Below, piece after piece: positions 26,017 to 36,300 of a stretch of DNA of 64,000 nt. The notes beneath the pieces were generated by a model, which ran no database searches, was not told the origin of the DNA, and saw only the letters and a program-made list of their open reading frames with translations. The stretch lies in NCBI GenBank assembly GCA_016208685.1, contig JACQXM010000015.1, positions 1 through 64,000 on the forward strand, given 5' to 3'. Position 1 is the first letter of the stretch. Every line of letters starts with the position of its first letter. Position numbers and translations under genes: made by a program. The DNA comes from Planctomycetota bacterium (lineage in GTDB: Bacteria; Planctomycetota; Phycisphaerae; UBA1845).

Positions 26017-28089
26017 CTACTTTCTTTCCGCGGTTTCCGCCTTGTGCGGCTTCCATTTCCGCCCCAGACCGCGGACCCGAACCGGGAGGATGACCATGGT
26101 GATGCCGTCGAGCTGCAAGCGCTTCTGCACCGCGAAGGCCGTGTGGTTGTGCAGCGCACGGTGATACCATTTGTCGAGTTGAAAGATGACCTGCCCGGCG
26201 AAAAACACCGTTTTGTGAAACTCCTTCCGCGCCTCGAGACACAGCGTTTCCGCCTCCGCCACGGCATCGGTGCCGATTCCCCAGCGGTAGGTGGCGGGCA
26301 CGCCCAGGCGATGCGCCAGGTCCACGTACTTCTCCAGGTTCTCGCGCGTCGCGTCGCGCAGTGCCTTGAGCTCCCGCTCCCCCTTGAACTGTCCGGAGTC
26401 GGTGACGCCTACGGAGATGAAGAGCAGATTGTGAAAGTGCCCGGGGAAGGCGCGAAAGATGTTCAAGATGGTGTGGATGCCCAACCCCCCGTAGGAGGCC
26501 ACCAGCACCGCCGCGGTGGGCTTCGTGGGGTCCAGCTCCGGCGGCGGCGTCTCGGAGGGCGGCACTTTGTCGAGCACCGCATCCAGTTGTGCCAGGTAGG
26601 CCGTCACGCTGCGATAATGCCGGTGGATAAGAAAGCAGACGGCGATCAGGCTGCCGGTCACCAACAGCGTCACCCAGCCGCCCTCCTGGAATTTCTCGAT
26701 GATGGTCACCACCAGAATCGTGCTGCAGAGGAGGGTGCCAATCGTGAACAGCGTGATGCCGCGCTTGCGCCGCGGCTGCTCTTCCGGGATGTGCCAGCAC
26801 CAGCCCACCATGCCCAGCATCGAGAGGGTGAAGGTGAGGAACACGTTGATGCTGTACATGATCACCAGCGTGTGCACGACGCCGCGCGTGCCCAGCAGTG
26901 CCAGAAGCGATGCGATCCCCATCAGCACGATGCCGTTCTGCGTCGTCAGACGTTCCGAAAGCGCCGCGAAGCGCCGCGGCATCCAGGAGTCAACGGCCAT
27001 GTTGGCGATCACCCGCGGGCCGTCGATGAACCCTGCCTGGGCGGCAACTACCAGCAGCGCCCCCTCGGAAAGCAGGGTTACCAAGACCACGATCCCTCCC
27101 CAGGGCAACCGCCCCGCCACGCTGTCGATCAGCACCGCATTCAGCGTCTTCCCGTGGACCGGAGTCACGTTGGTGAGCAGGTAGCAGAGTAGTAAGCCGG
27201 AGGCGGTGAACGCCAGCGAAACGGCCATGTACAGCATGGTCCGCTTCCCCGTGTGCACCCGAGGTTCCCGCATCAGGGGAAGCCCGTTGGATACCGCCTC
27301 GATTCCGGTGTACGTGCCGCCGCCCAGAGAGTAAGCATGAAGCAGCAGGAGCAGCAGGCCCGTGGTGCCCAGTGCCTGGTGGCCCGCCTCATATCCGGTC
27401 CGCAGCGAACCGACCACCGCCGGCAAGTCCCCCAGGTGTGTGCCGATCGTGCCCGCGATGAGCACGGCGTGCGTCAGCAGGAACACGAGGAAAATCGGGG
27501 TAAGTACCAGGATGGATTCCCGCACCCCGCGGGCGTTGAGAATGATGAGCGCGAGAATGGCCGCCGCCTCCACCGGCAGCTTGGCGGCATGCGCCCCCAG
27601 GGGCAGGAAGCTGAACAGTGCGTCGCCCGCCGCGGCAATGGACACGGTGATGGTGAGGATGTAGTCCACCAGCAGGGCGCATCCCGACACCACGCCCACC
27701 CGCGGGCCCAGCAGCTTGGTGGCCACCAGGTATCCGCCGCCGCCGTGGGGGAACGCCTCGATGATGCGGCTGTACCCCGCGGAGATGACGAACACGGTGA
27801 TCACCATCGCCACCGCCAGCGCCGCCGCCAGGAAGCGATGCTCCCCCAGGGCGCGGAATGCCTCCTCCGGCCCGTAGGCCGACGACGAGAGCCCGTCAGC
27901 GCCCATGCCCACCCAGGCGAGGAACGGAATCAGCGAAAGTCGGTGGAAGATGGAGCGGTCGCGCAGGTCGCGCGGCTTGCCGATGAGCAGGTGTTTGAGC
28001 TTGCCGGCGGTGGAGGTTCGCTCGGCGGAGCGCGGCCCGTCCGGCTTGGGTTTTGGCTCCGTTTCCGTCTTCATGGATTCGCGGGCCAT
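26017..28089 (-). CDS. APC-superfamily permease, KimA-like
   Basis: A 690-residue membrane transporter. The sequence SLIPFLAWVGMGADGLSSSAYGPEEAF, quoted in part as GADGLSSSAYGPEE, and GGGGYLVATKLLG, ALLVDYILTITVSIAAAGDA match the helix 1, 2 and 3 regions of APC carriers, most like the KimA group of potassium importers. About twelve membrane helices are visible up to residue 500. The last 170 residues form a soluble domain (AAVLVASYGGLGIHTILNIF) with an alpha/beta look, as in KimA-type proteins with C-terminal cytoplasmic domains. Substrate could be K+ or an amino acid; this cannot be decided from sequence. Confidence 0.8.
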   Translation of the reverse strand: MARESMKTETEPKPKPDGPRSAERTSTAGKLKHLLIGKPRDLRDRSIFHRLSLIPFLAWVGMGADGLSSSAYGPEEAFRALGEHRFLAAALAVAMVITVFVISAGYSRIIEAFPHGGGGYLVATKLLGPRVGVVSGCALLVDYILTITVSIAAAGDALFSFLPLGAHAAKLPVEAAAILALIILNARGVRESILVLTPIFLVFLLTHAVLIAGTIGTHLGDLPAVVGSLRTGYEAGHQALGTTGLLLLLLHAYSLGGGTYTGIEAVSNGLPLMREPRVHTGKRTMLYMAVSLAFTASGLLLCYLLTNVTPVHGKTLNAVLIDSVAGRLPWGGIVVLVTLLSEGALLVVAAQAGFIDGPRVIANMAVDSWMPRRFAALSERLTTQNGIVLMGIASLLALLGTRGVVHTLVIMYSINVFLTFTLSMLGMVGWCWHIPEEQPRRKRGITLFTIGTLLCSTILVVTIIEKFQEGGWVTLLVTGSLIAVCFLIHRHYRSVTAYLAQLDAVLDKVPPSETPPPELDPTKPTAAVLVASYGGLGIHTILNIFRAFPGHFHNLLFISVGVTDSGQFKGERELKALRDATRENLEKYVDLAHRLGVPATYRWGIGTDAVAEAETLCLEARKEFHKTVFFAGQVIFQLDKWYHRALHNHTAFAVQKRLQLDGITMVILPVRVRGLGRKWKPHKAETAERK

Positions 28090-28395
28090 GCGGACGCGTC
28101 AGCGCCGGCCGAGCCACTGTCGAGTCTACCGCGCCGGACGGACGGTCAGGCGTCGCCACCGTCCCGAAAACCGCGGGTTTCCACCCTCGGCGCCGGTATT
28201 CTGATCGCCCCTCGTACCAGCGTCCAGTGCCGCGCGCGCCCCGGGAGGCTGAAGGGCTGGCACCGCCCCGTCCGGCGCTCAGGATGCGAGCCAAAAGCCT
28301 CGGGACGAGTGTGCGTCTCCCGAAGCCTGGCACGTTGCCGTATACTCTCCGCCGCGACCGCGGCGCTGTCGTCGCAGTCGAGGAGCGTAGCCATC

Positions 28396-28761
28396 ATGGA
28401 AAGCGAAAGCACGATGAACGAGATTGTGGAACTGGCGACCCGCCTCGGTCGGCGCATCGCCTCCGACCCGCGCGGCCAGCAGTTCGCCGCGGCCCGCGCG
28501 GCGCTGGAAGGCAGCCCCGCGGACCGGCAGCTCCTCGGTGACTACGAAGCGCAGCAGCGCAAGATCATGGACCTGGAAGCGGGCGGCAAGCCGATCGAAG
28601 TCGAAGACAAGCGCCGCCTCTCGGACCTGTACCAGCGCGTCGTGGGCAGCGAGGTCATCCGCAATCTGCTCAAGGCGCAGACGGATTTCCTCGAAGTGTT
28701 GCAGCTTGTCACGCAGATCATCGAGCGCGAGTCGATCGGGCCCGACGAATCCCCGGCGTAA
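28396..28761 (+). CDS. YlbF/YmcA-family protein
   Basis: A 121-residue helical protein. The ORF track merges it into a 502-residue frame; the real start is ATG 28396, which has AGGAG ten bases upstream. The core, EIVELATRLGRRIASDP then RQLLGDYEAQQRKIMDLE and VIRNLLKAQTDFLEVLQLV, matches the YlbF/YmcA pattern. In Bacillus subtilis these proteins form a complex that affects RNA processing by RNase Y, competence and biofilm. A TATACT at 28341-28346 is a possible -10 without a good -35. A uracil-DNA glycosylase gene starts three bases after its stop. Confidence 0.8.
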   Translation: MESESTMNEIVELATRLGRRIASDPRGQQFAAARAALEGSPADRQLLGDYEAQQRKIMDLEAGGKPIEVEDKRRLSDLYQRVVGSEVIRNLLKAQTDFLEVLQLVTQIIERESIGPDESPA

Positions 28762-28764
28762 ACA

Positions 28765-29574
28765 ATGATGGACCGCGACGCGGCGTTGGCTTCCGTGGCG
28801 CAGCAACTGGCGTGCGACCGACTCCTCGGGCTCACCTTCGTGCCCCTGGTGTTGCGCGCCGCCCCCGAGCCGATCGCTTCGGCCCCCCCCGCGGCGCGCG
28901 GCCCCGCCCCCGTGATCCCCGCGCCGCCCGCGGACCCCTCACGGCGCCAGGACAGCGCCGAGCGGCTGCGCGTGCTCGACGAAACCTGTGTCAAAGGGTG
29001 CCGCAAATGCGGACTGGCGGAGACCCGCACCCAGACGGTGTTCGGCCAGGGGAACCCGGCGCCCCGACTGGTCTTCGTGGGCGAGGGGCCGGGGTACGAT
29101 GAGGACAAGCAGGGATTGGCCTTCGTCGGCGCCGCCGGCCAGGTGCTTACGCGCATGATCGGCGCCATGGGCCTGACGCGCGATGAGGTGTTCATTTGCA
29201 ACGTGGTCAAATGCCGCCCCCCGGGCAATCGCACGCCCACCGCCGACGAGATTCTGGCGTGCAGCCCCTACTTGTGGGAACAGCTCCGCATCCTCCAGCC
29301 CGAGGTGATCGTCGCCCTCGGCGCGCCGGCCGCCAAGACGCTGCTGCACACCTCCGAATTCATCGGAAGGCTCCGCGGACGCTTCCACGACAGCTACCTT
29401 TCGGGTGTTCCCGGCGAGGGTCCGTGCGTTCCGCTCATGCCCACCTATCACCCCGCCTATTTACTTCGCACGCCGTCCGAAAAGCGCAAGACCTGGGAGG
29501 ATCTGCAACAGGTCATGCACCATCTCGGCCTGCCGCCGCGCCAGACGAGCTCCGCGGAAGGCGACAACGGCTGA
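28765..29574 (+). CDS. Type-4 uracil-DNA glycosylase (iron-sulfur)
   Basis: A 269-residue DNA repair enzyme that excises uracil from DNA. Its four cluster cysteines fit the family spacing: C79xxC82, C150 (in NVVKCRPPGN) and C166. Motif A is GEGPGYDEDKQG (106-117) followed by FVGAAG, and the C-terminal motif is HPAYLLR (229-235). Residues 32-60 form an Ala/Pro-rich linker between a short N-terminal helix and the core, longer than in minimal family members. The gene follows the YlbF-type gene by three bases, so both probably share a transcript. The start is one of two adjacent ATG codons. Confidence 0.92.
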   Translation: MMDRDAALASVAQQLACDRLLGLTFVPLVLRAAPEPIASAPPAARGPAPVIPAPPADPSRRQDSAERLRVLDETCVKGCRKCGLAETRTQTVFGQGNPAPRLVFVGEGPGYDEDKQGLAFVGAAGQVLTRMIGAMGLTRDEVFICNVVKCRPPGNRTPTADEILACSPYLWEQLRILQPEVIVALGAPAAKTLLHTSEFIGRLRGRFHDSYLSGVPGEGPCVPLMPTYHPAYLLRTPSEKRKTWEDLQQVMHHLGLPPRQTSSAEGDNG

Positions 29575-29764
29575 CGCCGGCGGACGCCTGACCGCCACCA
29601 TCGAGCCCCCGCGAACCGCGCTGGCGCGACTCACGCCTCGAAACGGCCCGCGGGGCCTACTCTCGACCCCAGCGCGCTCCGTTTCTCTTGTTAACAACCC
29701 AACGACTAGTTGACGGGCCGCTTAGGCGCACGCCCTGCTCTGCCGCGATGTCGTTGGGAACTAA

Positions 29765-31876
29765 TCAGCGCGGTCCGGTTAGGTTGGCTTCGAGGACTGC
29801 GTGATCATGCAAGTCCACTTGACCACTGCCGTCCACGTCGGGCGTGGCCGTGGGGTTGCAGGCCAAGGGGTCGATCGCCCCAAAGCAGCCCTGCAATGTC
29901 GCGAAATCGCGCAGGTCCACATCGCCGTCGCAGTCCAAGTCGGCCCCGGCGCACGGTGCTGATCCAAACTCGTAGGCACCCATATCCACGATGGGCGAGA
30001 GACCAACTCCGGTGTCCTGCGTGGCGGGGTCGTCATAGAAGCGCCGGTTGCCAAGAATGTCCGTGGTTACGCCGAGCGGAACCGCCCCGTTGTGACCGGC
30101 GTCGATACAGGGTGAGCCGGGGCCAAGACGTAAGTCATCGTCTTCTGTTCCTGGAATCCCGTCGGAACCGCCGGTATTTACAAATAGAGGATCGGCGTCG
30201 ATGTTGCTGCCGCCGTCGATCGTCCCCGGCGAAAGCCCATCCTGAACAGCGCTGAAACGGACCGTTGGCATGTCGACTGTGGGATCGAAGTTGAAGATCT
30301 CATGTGGACTGTTGCCCCAGAAAATGCAATTGTTCACTGTTGGTCTACTGCCGCTGTTGTACATGCCACCGCCGCGGCTGTTGCCTGTCGCGTTCCCGCT
30401 AAAGGTACAGTTGGTCACAGTCGGGTTGCTGTCACGGACGTTGTCCATTCCTCCGCCGTTACTACTGAACGCGCAGTCAGAAACCGATGGGCTGCCGTGG
30501 TCATTCCGCATCCCCGGACCAACGTTGCCGGCGAAGAAGCAGTTGGTTACGGTCGGGTTGCTGTAGAGGTTGAGCATCCCGTCATGCGAGTTTGCAATGA
30601 ATGTGCAATTGTTCACCTTTGGCCGCAGGCCGACATAGTAATTGTACATGCCACCGCCGCCGGCGCGTGCGGTGTTGTTGGTGAATGTGCAATAGGTCAC
30701 CGTCGGGCTGCCCCCGCTGAAGTTGATAAGCCCTCCGCCGTTGATGGCCGAGTTATTGCTGAACCTGCAGCCCGACACCTTCGGGCTACTCTCGGTGTTC
30801 GCCATCCCGCCGCCACTGTTGCCGGCGGAGTTCCCGCTGAACAGGCAATTGGTAACCGTCGGGTCGCTGCTGAAGTTGACTACCCCCCCGCCGCTTTGAG
30901 TAGTCCTGTTCCTGTCGAATGTACAGTTAGAAACAACTGGGCTGCTATTCGACGCGTTGGCTATCCCGCCGCCGCTGTTCCCAGCCGAGTTCCCGTGGAA
31001 CGAGCAGTCAGTTAGGGACGGTCCGCTGTTGACAGTGTTGGCCATCCCGCCGCCGACAAATGCCGAGTTGCCCATGATCCTGCAGTTGGTAACCTTCGGG
31101 TTGCTGCCGAATACGTTGTCGACCCCACCGCCGGTCGTAGCGGAGTTACCGCTGAATGTGCACTCGGCGACCATCGGGCTGCCTGTTTCGTTATACATGC
31201 CTCCGCCCCGATTGAAGGGCGCCGCGCCATTTGCGTTACCCGCCGTGATGGTGAAGCCGTTGAGGAGGGCTGTGGCGTCCGTGCCGCTACCAGTAATGAC
31301 GTGATAGCTGTTCTCGGTGTTGTTGCCGCTGATGATGCACAACCCGTTGTCGCCGCAGAGCTTGCCGAGTGCGCCATCGCAATCGGGAGAATCCTGTGTG
31401 CAAGGAAGGGGTATGTCGTCGCTCGCCAGATCGCCGCTGAGGATCGACACGTGGAGAACGATGTCACGCAAGTCGGGATCCGGCGCAGCGAGTCCCGCGT
31501 AACCGCCCCAAAGCGCTACGCCATTCTTCAGTTGAAACGTCGCGGCACGGTCTCCCGGTGCTGATTTCCCGGTCGCGTCTTGATCGGGCGTGTAGGTGCC
31601 GCCCGCCACACGAATCTCGTCGCCGGGGGTTGCCGCCGCGAGGGCATCCTGTAAGTGCTTGAACGCGGCGGCCCAGCTTGTGCCGTCTCCGCCAACGGGG
31701 GCGTCGTCGTCAACGTAGATTGGGTTCGCCCCGGCGCTGGCCGGCGTTCCGGCCAGCGCCATCGCGGTAACCAGCCGTGCAGCCCAACCCACGGTGCGAC
31801 GGCGCGCCTTGAGGAAGCGCGCAGCGGAGCGCAACCGAAGCGCAACGGACCACCTTCGGGCAACAAGCTCGAACAT
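29765..31876 (-). CDS. Secreted right-handed beta-helix protein with dockerin-like C-terminus
   Basis: About 703 residues. The start ATG 31876 has GGAGGGG upstream. A long basic signal region ends near ASAGANPIYVDDDAP, a phrase typical of secreted beta-helix proteins. Residues about 234-528 hold twelve imperfect repeats of 22-28 residues of the form PTVTNCTFSGNSA...GGGMAN, which form the rungs of a parallel beta helix. The last 58 residues contain two DxDGDGxVDxxD-like units (DLDCDGDVDLRDF, DVDGSGQVDLHDH), a dockerin type I pattern. It may bind calcium and dock to a surface complex. No catalytic residues of a pectate lyase are evident. Confidence 0.85.
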   Translation of the reverse strand: MFELVARRWSVALRLRSAARFLKARRRTVGWAARLVTAMALAGTPASAGANPIYVDDDAPVGGDGTSWAAAFKHLQDALAAATPGDEIRVAGGTYTPDQDATGKSAPGDRAATFQLKNGVALWGGYAGLAAPDPDLRDIVLHVSILSGDLASDDIPLPCTQDSPDCDGALGKLCGDNGLCIISGNNTENSYHVITGSGTDATALLNGFTITAGNANGAAPFNRGGGMYNETGSPMVAECTFSGNSATTGGGVDNVFGSNPKVTNCRIMGNSAFVGGGMANTVNSGPSLTDCSFHGNSAGNSGGGIANASNSSPVVSNCTFDRNRTTQSGGGVVNFSSDPTVTNCLFSGNSAGNSGGGMANTESSPKVSGCRFSNNSAINGGGLINFSGGSPTVTYCTFTNNTARAGGGGMYNYYVGLRPKVNNCTFIANSHDGMLNLYSNPTVTNCFFAGNVGPGMRNDHGSPSVSDCAFSSNGGGMDNVRDSNPTVTNCTFSGNATGNSRGGGMYNSGSRPTVNNCIFWGNSPHEIFNFDPTVDMPTVRFSAVQDGLSPGTIDGGSNIDADPLFVNTGGSDGIPGTEDDDLRLGPGSPCIDAGHNGAVPLGVTTDILGNRRFYDDPATQDTGVGLSPIVDMGAYEFGSAPCAGADLDCDGDVDLRDFATLQGCFGAIDPLACNPTATPDVDGSGQVDLHDHAVLEANLTGPR
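30293..31177 (-). repeat. Internal coding repeats of the beta-helix protein
   Basis: Twelve consecutive imperfect repeats encode the beta-helix rungs. Period is mostly 75-80 bp, with a conserved GTxGGGTTGCTG-like block on the + strand. Confidence 0.75.
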
Positions 31877-31891
31877 CGTTCGCCCCTCCAC

Positions 31892-32514
31892 AGGTGCCTG
31901 CGATAAGGCACTTTCTCGCCAGCTTAGCGATGTTCTCTGTCGGTTCCAAACATTTGGTCCCGTTGGTCGGGGTCTTCCAGTCTTTACGGATGGCGGGCCG
32001 ATGATACGTACCAGGTCAGGGAGGGCTTGGTTGTGGCGCGGAGGAACCCTGAGATCGTGCCAGCACTACGCCCCGGGGGCGAGTCACGTGCGCGATGCCA
32101 ATCGCGACGTTGTGCGAGGCGTTGCCCGGCGGCGCGTGGATGTCTCCGGAGCTGCCCGGTGACCGTGCGCCATTCCGGACCGCAACAACCGGCGGCATGC
32201 GGTCCGGCTGGGTGCAGGAATTCGAGCTTCTCAGGCTCGTGGCTGTTGGCGGCGGGGTTCAGGGGTCTCGTCCCGCCGCACCGGGCCTCGATCCCCGTCT
32301 ATTCAATCAGCGCCCGCCGGGGTCTTTGGCGGCGCGCCGCAGAGACCGGCCACCGAGTGCTGGCCTCGGGGATTCGCCATTGGAGCACCGCCACCGGGCA
32401 GCACGATTCGGCGCTACAACCACGCAGGGCCGCAGCGGCGGGCGCCTGAGAATCCACAATTCCTGATTCAGAATTCGGAATCGTGCCTCGGCCCGCAGCC
32501 GACCGCCGTGATGA
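31892..32514. other. Intergenic region without a supported gene
   Basis: No gene supported over more than 600 bp. ORFs across it are Arg/Pro-rich shadows. A short AATTC-type repeat (ATTCCTGATTCAGAATTCGG) sits at 32458-32478. Confidence 0.45.
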
Positions 32515-32542
32515 TTGACGCGGCTCTCGCCTCCGTTACACT
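32515..32542 (+). promoter_or_regulatory. Sigma-70-type promoter for a small lipoprotein
   Basis: TTGACG (32515-32520) and TACACT (32537-32542) are 16 bp apart. A transcript would start near 32549 and carry a leader of about 170 nt containing a GCAAGG/CCTTGC inverted repeat. Confidence 0.45.
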
Positions 32543-32718
32543 TCGGCTCGGTGTTGGGGTCGGTCCTGGCGCGGCGCGACCCCGGCGCGACGAATTCCCG
32601 GTGTAAGCCGACGACGGCCGGCCATGGGCGGAACCGACGGCCCGGCCGGTCCGGAAGCAAGGGGCAGGACGCCTTGCTCCGTCTGTATGGTCCAAGGCCC
32701 TAGGGTGGAGCGAACCAC

Positions 32719-32880
32719 ATGAAGCGGTATCGAGCGTGGCAGGCGATCAGGTTCCTGGCCGTCGGGGCGATCATGCTCCAGGCCGGAGGGTGCGATCTGG
32801 GCGCGGTCAACAACTTCCTCCAGACGGTGTTCCTGGGCATCACGGCCGCCGGCAGCGTCGCCATCCTTCAGAACGTCTAA
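32719..32880 (+). CDS. 53-residue lipoprotein
   Basis: Too short for the ORF track. ATG 32719 is preceded by GGTGGAG. The peptide has a basic N-terminus (MKRYRAW), a hydrophobic run, and a lipobox AGGC at residues 22-25, so the mature chain is only 29 residues (starting CDLGAVNNFLQTVF) and itself mildly hydrophobic. It ends at TAA 32878-32880. The upstream promoter candidate and good ribosome site support expression. Function unknown. Confidence 0.6.
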   Translation: MKRYRAWQAIRFLAVGAIMLQAGGCDLGAVNNFLQTVFLGITAAGSVAILQNV

Positions 32881-33127
32881 GCGACCTTCCGACCCCCAGC
32901 ACGCCTTCAGGCAGTGCTCGCGTTTCCGCGCCGCCGGAGTCCGGGCGCGCATACGCGTGTCGTACCATGCGCTGACGCTTGTGTAGTTTCTCGCAATTAC
33001 CTGCCCGTATTTCCATCGGTCTGGCGGCGGGGTTTCGGCCTTCGCGGGGCCGCGCAGGCTCAAAACCCGCGGCTCGATCCGGCCAGATATCAACGAGGCA
33101 CTACACCGGGTCGCGTTCGCAGCCTGA
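32881..33127. other. Gap before the repeat, no gene seen
   Basis: Between the small lipoprotein gene and the repeat there is no coding signal; ORFs here are Arg/Pro-rich. Confidence 0.4.
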
Positions 33128-33197
33128 CAGCCTGTGGCGAAACTCGTGGCGTGGGCTTCCAGCCCGTGATTCACGGGCAAGATGCCCGTGGCACACG
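33128..33197. repeat. Dispersed two-hairpin repeat, copy 2
   Basis: Matches 25258-25327 over about 70 bp. The second hairpin is perfect here (CACGGGCA-aga-TGCCCGTG). Confidence 0.75.
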
Positions 33198-33310
33198 TCG
33201 GCCCCGGCGTTTCGCCACGCGCTGCTGAGGGCGCTTGGCGCCACGCGAACCGGCGCTACGCCGGTCCCCGCTCGAGCATCGAACCAATCGGCCGGGTTGA
33301 ACCCCCCGCA

Positions 33311-36300
33311 CTACCGTTCCGCGGCGGCGGCGAGGCTCTCCGCGGTGGCGCCCGCGGGGAGTGGGCGGCTGGCTTTGCACTTGGGGTATCGGCTGCAACC
33401 GAGAAACGGACCGGTGCGGCCGCTGCGCACCAACATGGTCGATCCGCACTCCTCGCAGGGAATGTCCGTGGGCGTCGGCTTCGCCTTGACGGGACCGGGC
33501 ATTTCCGCCTCCGCGCGTTTCTTGGCCTCGCCGCGCAGGTTCGCGACGAAGGAACAGCGCGGGTACTTGGTGCACCCGAAGTAGGGTCCAAACCGACCGT
33601 TCTTGGCGGCGAGTTCGGCGCCGCAGTTGGGACAGGTCAGCGCGTGCTCCGGCCAGACCTCGACCACGGCTCGTCCCGTGCGCGTCCAGGCGAAGCCCGG
33701 CGGCGGGGGCCCGAGCGCCGCCAGATCCACCTTGCCGTCCTTTCCCCGCGGCACGGCCGCCCCGCGCCCGCGCGCTCCATTCCCATTGGTACTCGGCGGC
33801 GGCGCCTCGGGAATTTTGCCCGCTTCCTCCAGCGCCCTCAGGTGATCGAGCTTCTCCATGGGCATGGCGTTGCGGCAGCGGGGGAAGCCGGAGCAACTGA
33901 GGAACGGTCCACGCCGGCTGGTGCGGATGACCATCGGCCGGCCGCACTTGTCGCAGCGCGCCCCCGCCTCCGCAGGCTTGGGCTTCTCGACGTACACGCC
34001 CGGCGGCATGGGCCGCGTCCCCTTGCATTTGGGGTACTGGCCGCAACCCAGGAACGCCTTGCCCCGAGCGAACTTCACCTTCATCGGCGAGCTGCACTCC
34101 GGGCAGGTTTCCTTGATGTCCTCGGGGCTGACCTTCTGTAAGGGCACGCCGCGGTCATCGCAGGGGAGGGTGTTGTTGCACTCCGGATAGCCCATGCAGC
34201 CGAGGAACGGACCGAGCCGGCTCTTGCGCAGGATCATCGGCTTGCCGCACCTGGCGCAGGGCTCCGGGGCAATGACCTCGGCCACCGGCTTCCCCTCGGC
34301 GTCGACGTTCATCGATTGCCGGCATTCGGGATAGCCGGAACAGGCGAGAAAGCGGCCGTTCTTCCCCAGGCGGTAGACGAGCGGTCGGCCGCACTCCGTG
34401 CAGGTGTATTCACTGGGTTCGGAGCGGGCACGCTCCATCTCCGTGTGCGCCTTTTCCAACGACTCCTTGAACGGTTCGTAGAACTCGTTCAGCACGTGCA
34501 CCCAGTCCAGGTGGGCCTCTTCGATTTTGTCCAGCTCCTCCTCCATGTAGGACGTGAACTTGATGTCCATGATGGTGGGGAAATGGTTGATGAGTTTTTC
34601 GGTGACCAGTTCGCCGCGCGAGGTGGGACGAAGCTTGCGGTCCACGAGTTCGGCATAGCCGCGGTCCTGAACCGTCTGGATGATCGCCGCGTACGTGGAG
34701 GGCCGCCCGATGCCTTCCGACTCCAGCTTCTTGACCAGCGAGGCTTCCGTATACCGCGGCGGCGGAGCGCTGTATTGCTGCCGCGGATCGACCTGCAAGG
34801 GCGCCACCCGCTGATCCACGGCGAGCTCGGGAAGGACGGCGTCCTCGCCGTCGGGGATGCCCATGACGCGCAGGAAGCCGTCGAACACCAGGCGTCGGCC
34901 CCCGGCGCGGAAGATCGCCTCGCCGCCAGGGGTCTGCGCCGCGATGAGCACCGTGGTGCTGTCCCACTGGGCGGGCGTCATCTGACACGCGACGAAGCGC
35001 CGCCAGATCAGGTCGTAGAGCTTGTGCTGCTCGACGGTCAGGTGCCCCTTGAGCCCCGAGGGTTGATAGGTGACATCCGAGGGGCGGATGGCCTCATGCG
35101 CCTCCTGGGCGCGCTTGGACTGGCCGTAGACATTGGGCTTTTCCGGCAGGTGGCTGCTGCCGAATTGCGTGAGAATCAGGCCGCGGACGGCCTCCACGGA
35201 CTCCTTGCTGAGGTTGGTGGAGTCCGTACGCATGTACGTAATCAGCCCCACCGGCCCCTCGCCGCCGCCCAGGTCTACGCCCTCGTAAAGCTGCTGCGCG
35301 ATGCGCATGGTGCGCGCCGGGGCGAAGCCCAATTCGGTGGATGCCGCCTGTTGAAGCGTGGCGGTGGTGAAGGGGGCGTTGGGCCTGGACGTGGTCCGCT
35401 TGGTCTGAATGTCGCGGATGGCGAAGGCCGGCGCCGCCGCGGCATCCGTCCGGCCCTTGAGCACAACGGTCTTCAGGCCCTTGGCCGCGTACGCCTCCCA
35501 CGTCCGCTCGTCGACCGATTCGACAACGTAGCCCAGCGCCTCGGCGATCGCCCGTGCCTCCGCCACCGTGCCTGCCCTGAACTCCGCGCCGGCGAACTTG
35601 ACCAGCTCGGCGTACAGACAATGGTGCTTGGAGAGCCAACTGTTCCGCGCCTTTACCGTCGGTGCGCCGTCGGGGTCCTTGCCGCTTGTGAGGAACTTCT
35701 CCCACGCCGCGGAAAGGGCGGGGAGTTTGGTCACGTCGGTGGCAAAGCAGGCGCTGATGCGCCAGGACTCCTCGGGGACGAAGCCGCGAATTTCCTGTTC
35801 GCGATCCACGAGCAGCCGGACGGCCACCGATTGCACCCGGCCCGCCGACAGCCCCTTGGCGATCTTGATCTGGAGCAACGGGCTTAGCTGATAGCCGACG
35901 ATGCGGTCCAGCAGCCGGCGCGCCTGCTGCGCGTTGACCTTGTCCATGTCCACCTGCTGCGGGTGGGCGAAGGCCGCCTTGATGGCGGATTTCGTGATCT
36001 CGTTGAACACCACGCGGCGGGTGCGGTCCAGCGGTAACTCGAGGGAATGTGCCAGGTGCCAGGCGATCGCTTCACCCTCGCGATCAAGGTCGGTCGCCAG
36101 GTAGACGGCGTCGGCATGCGCCGCGGCTTTGCGCAGGGAACCGACCACCTTCCGCCGCGATGGCAGTACCTCGTAGGCGGGTTCGAAGTTACGCTGCAAG
36201 TCGATGCCGAAGTCGTGTTCAGGCAGGTCACGAACGTGACCCATGCTGGCCATTACCTCGTAGGCCGGGCCCAGGTACTTGTTGATCGTCTTCGCCTTGG

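Noticed and set aside
27253-28395. The N-terminal extension of the 502-residue + ORF ending in the YlbF-type gene
   Set aside because: It is the antisense of the KimA-like permease gene; the YlbF-type protein has its own ribosome site at 28381.
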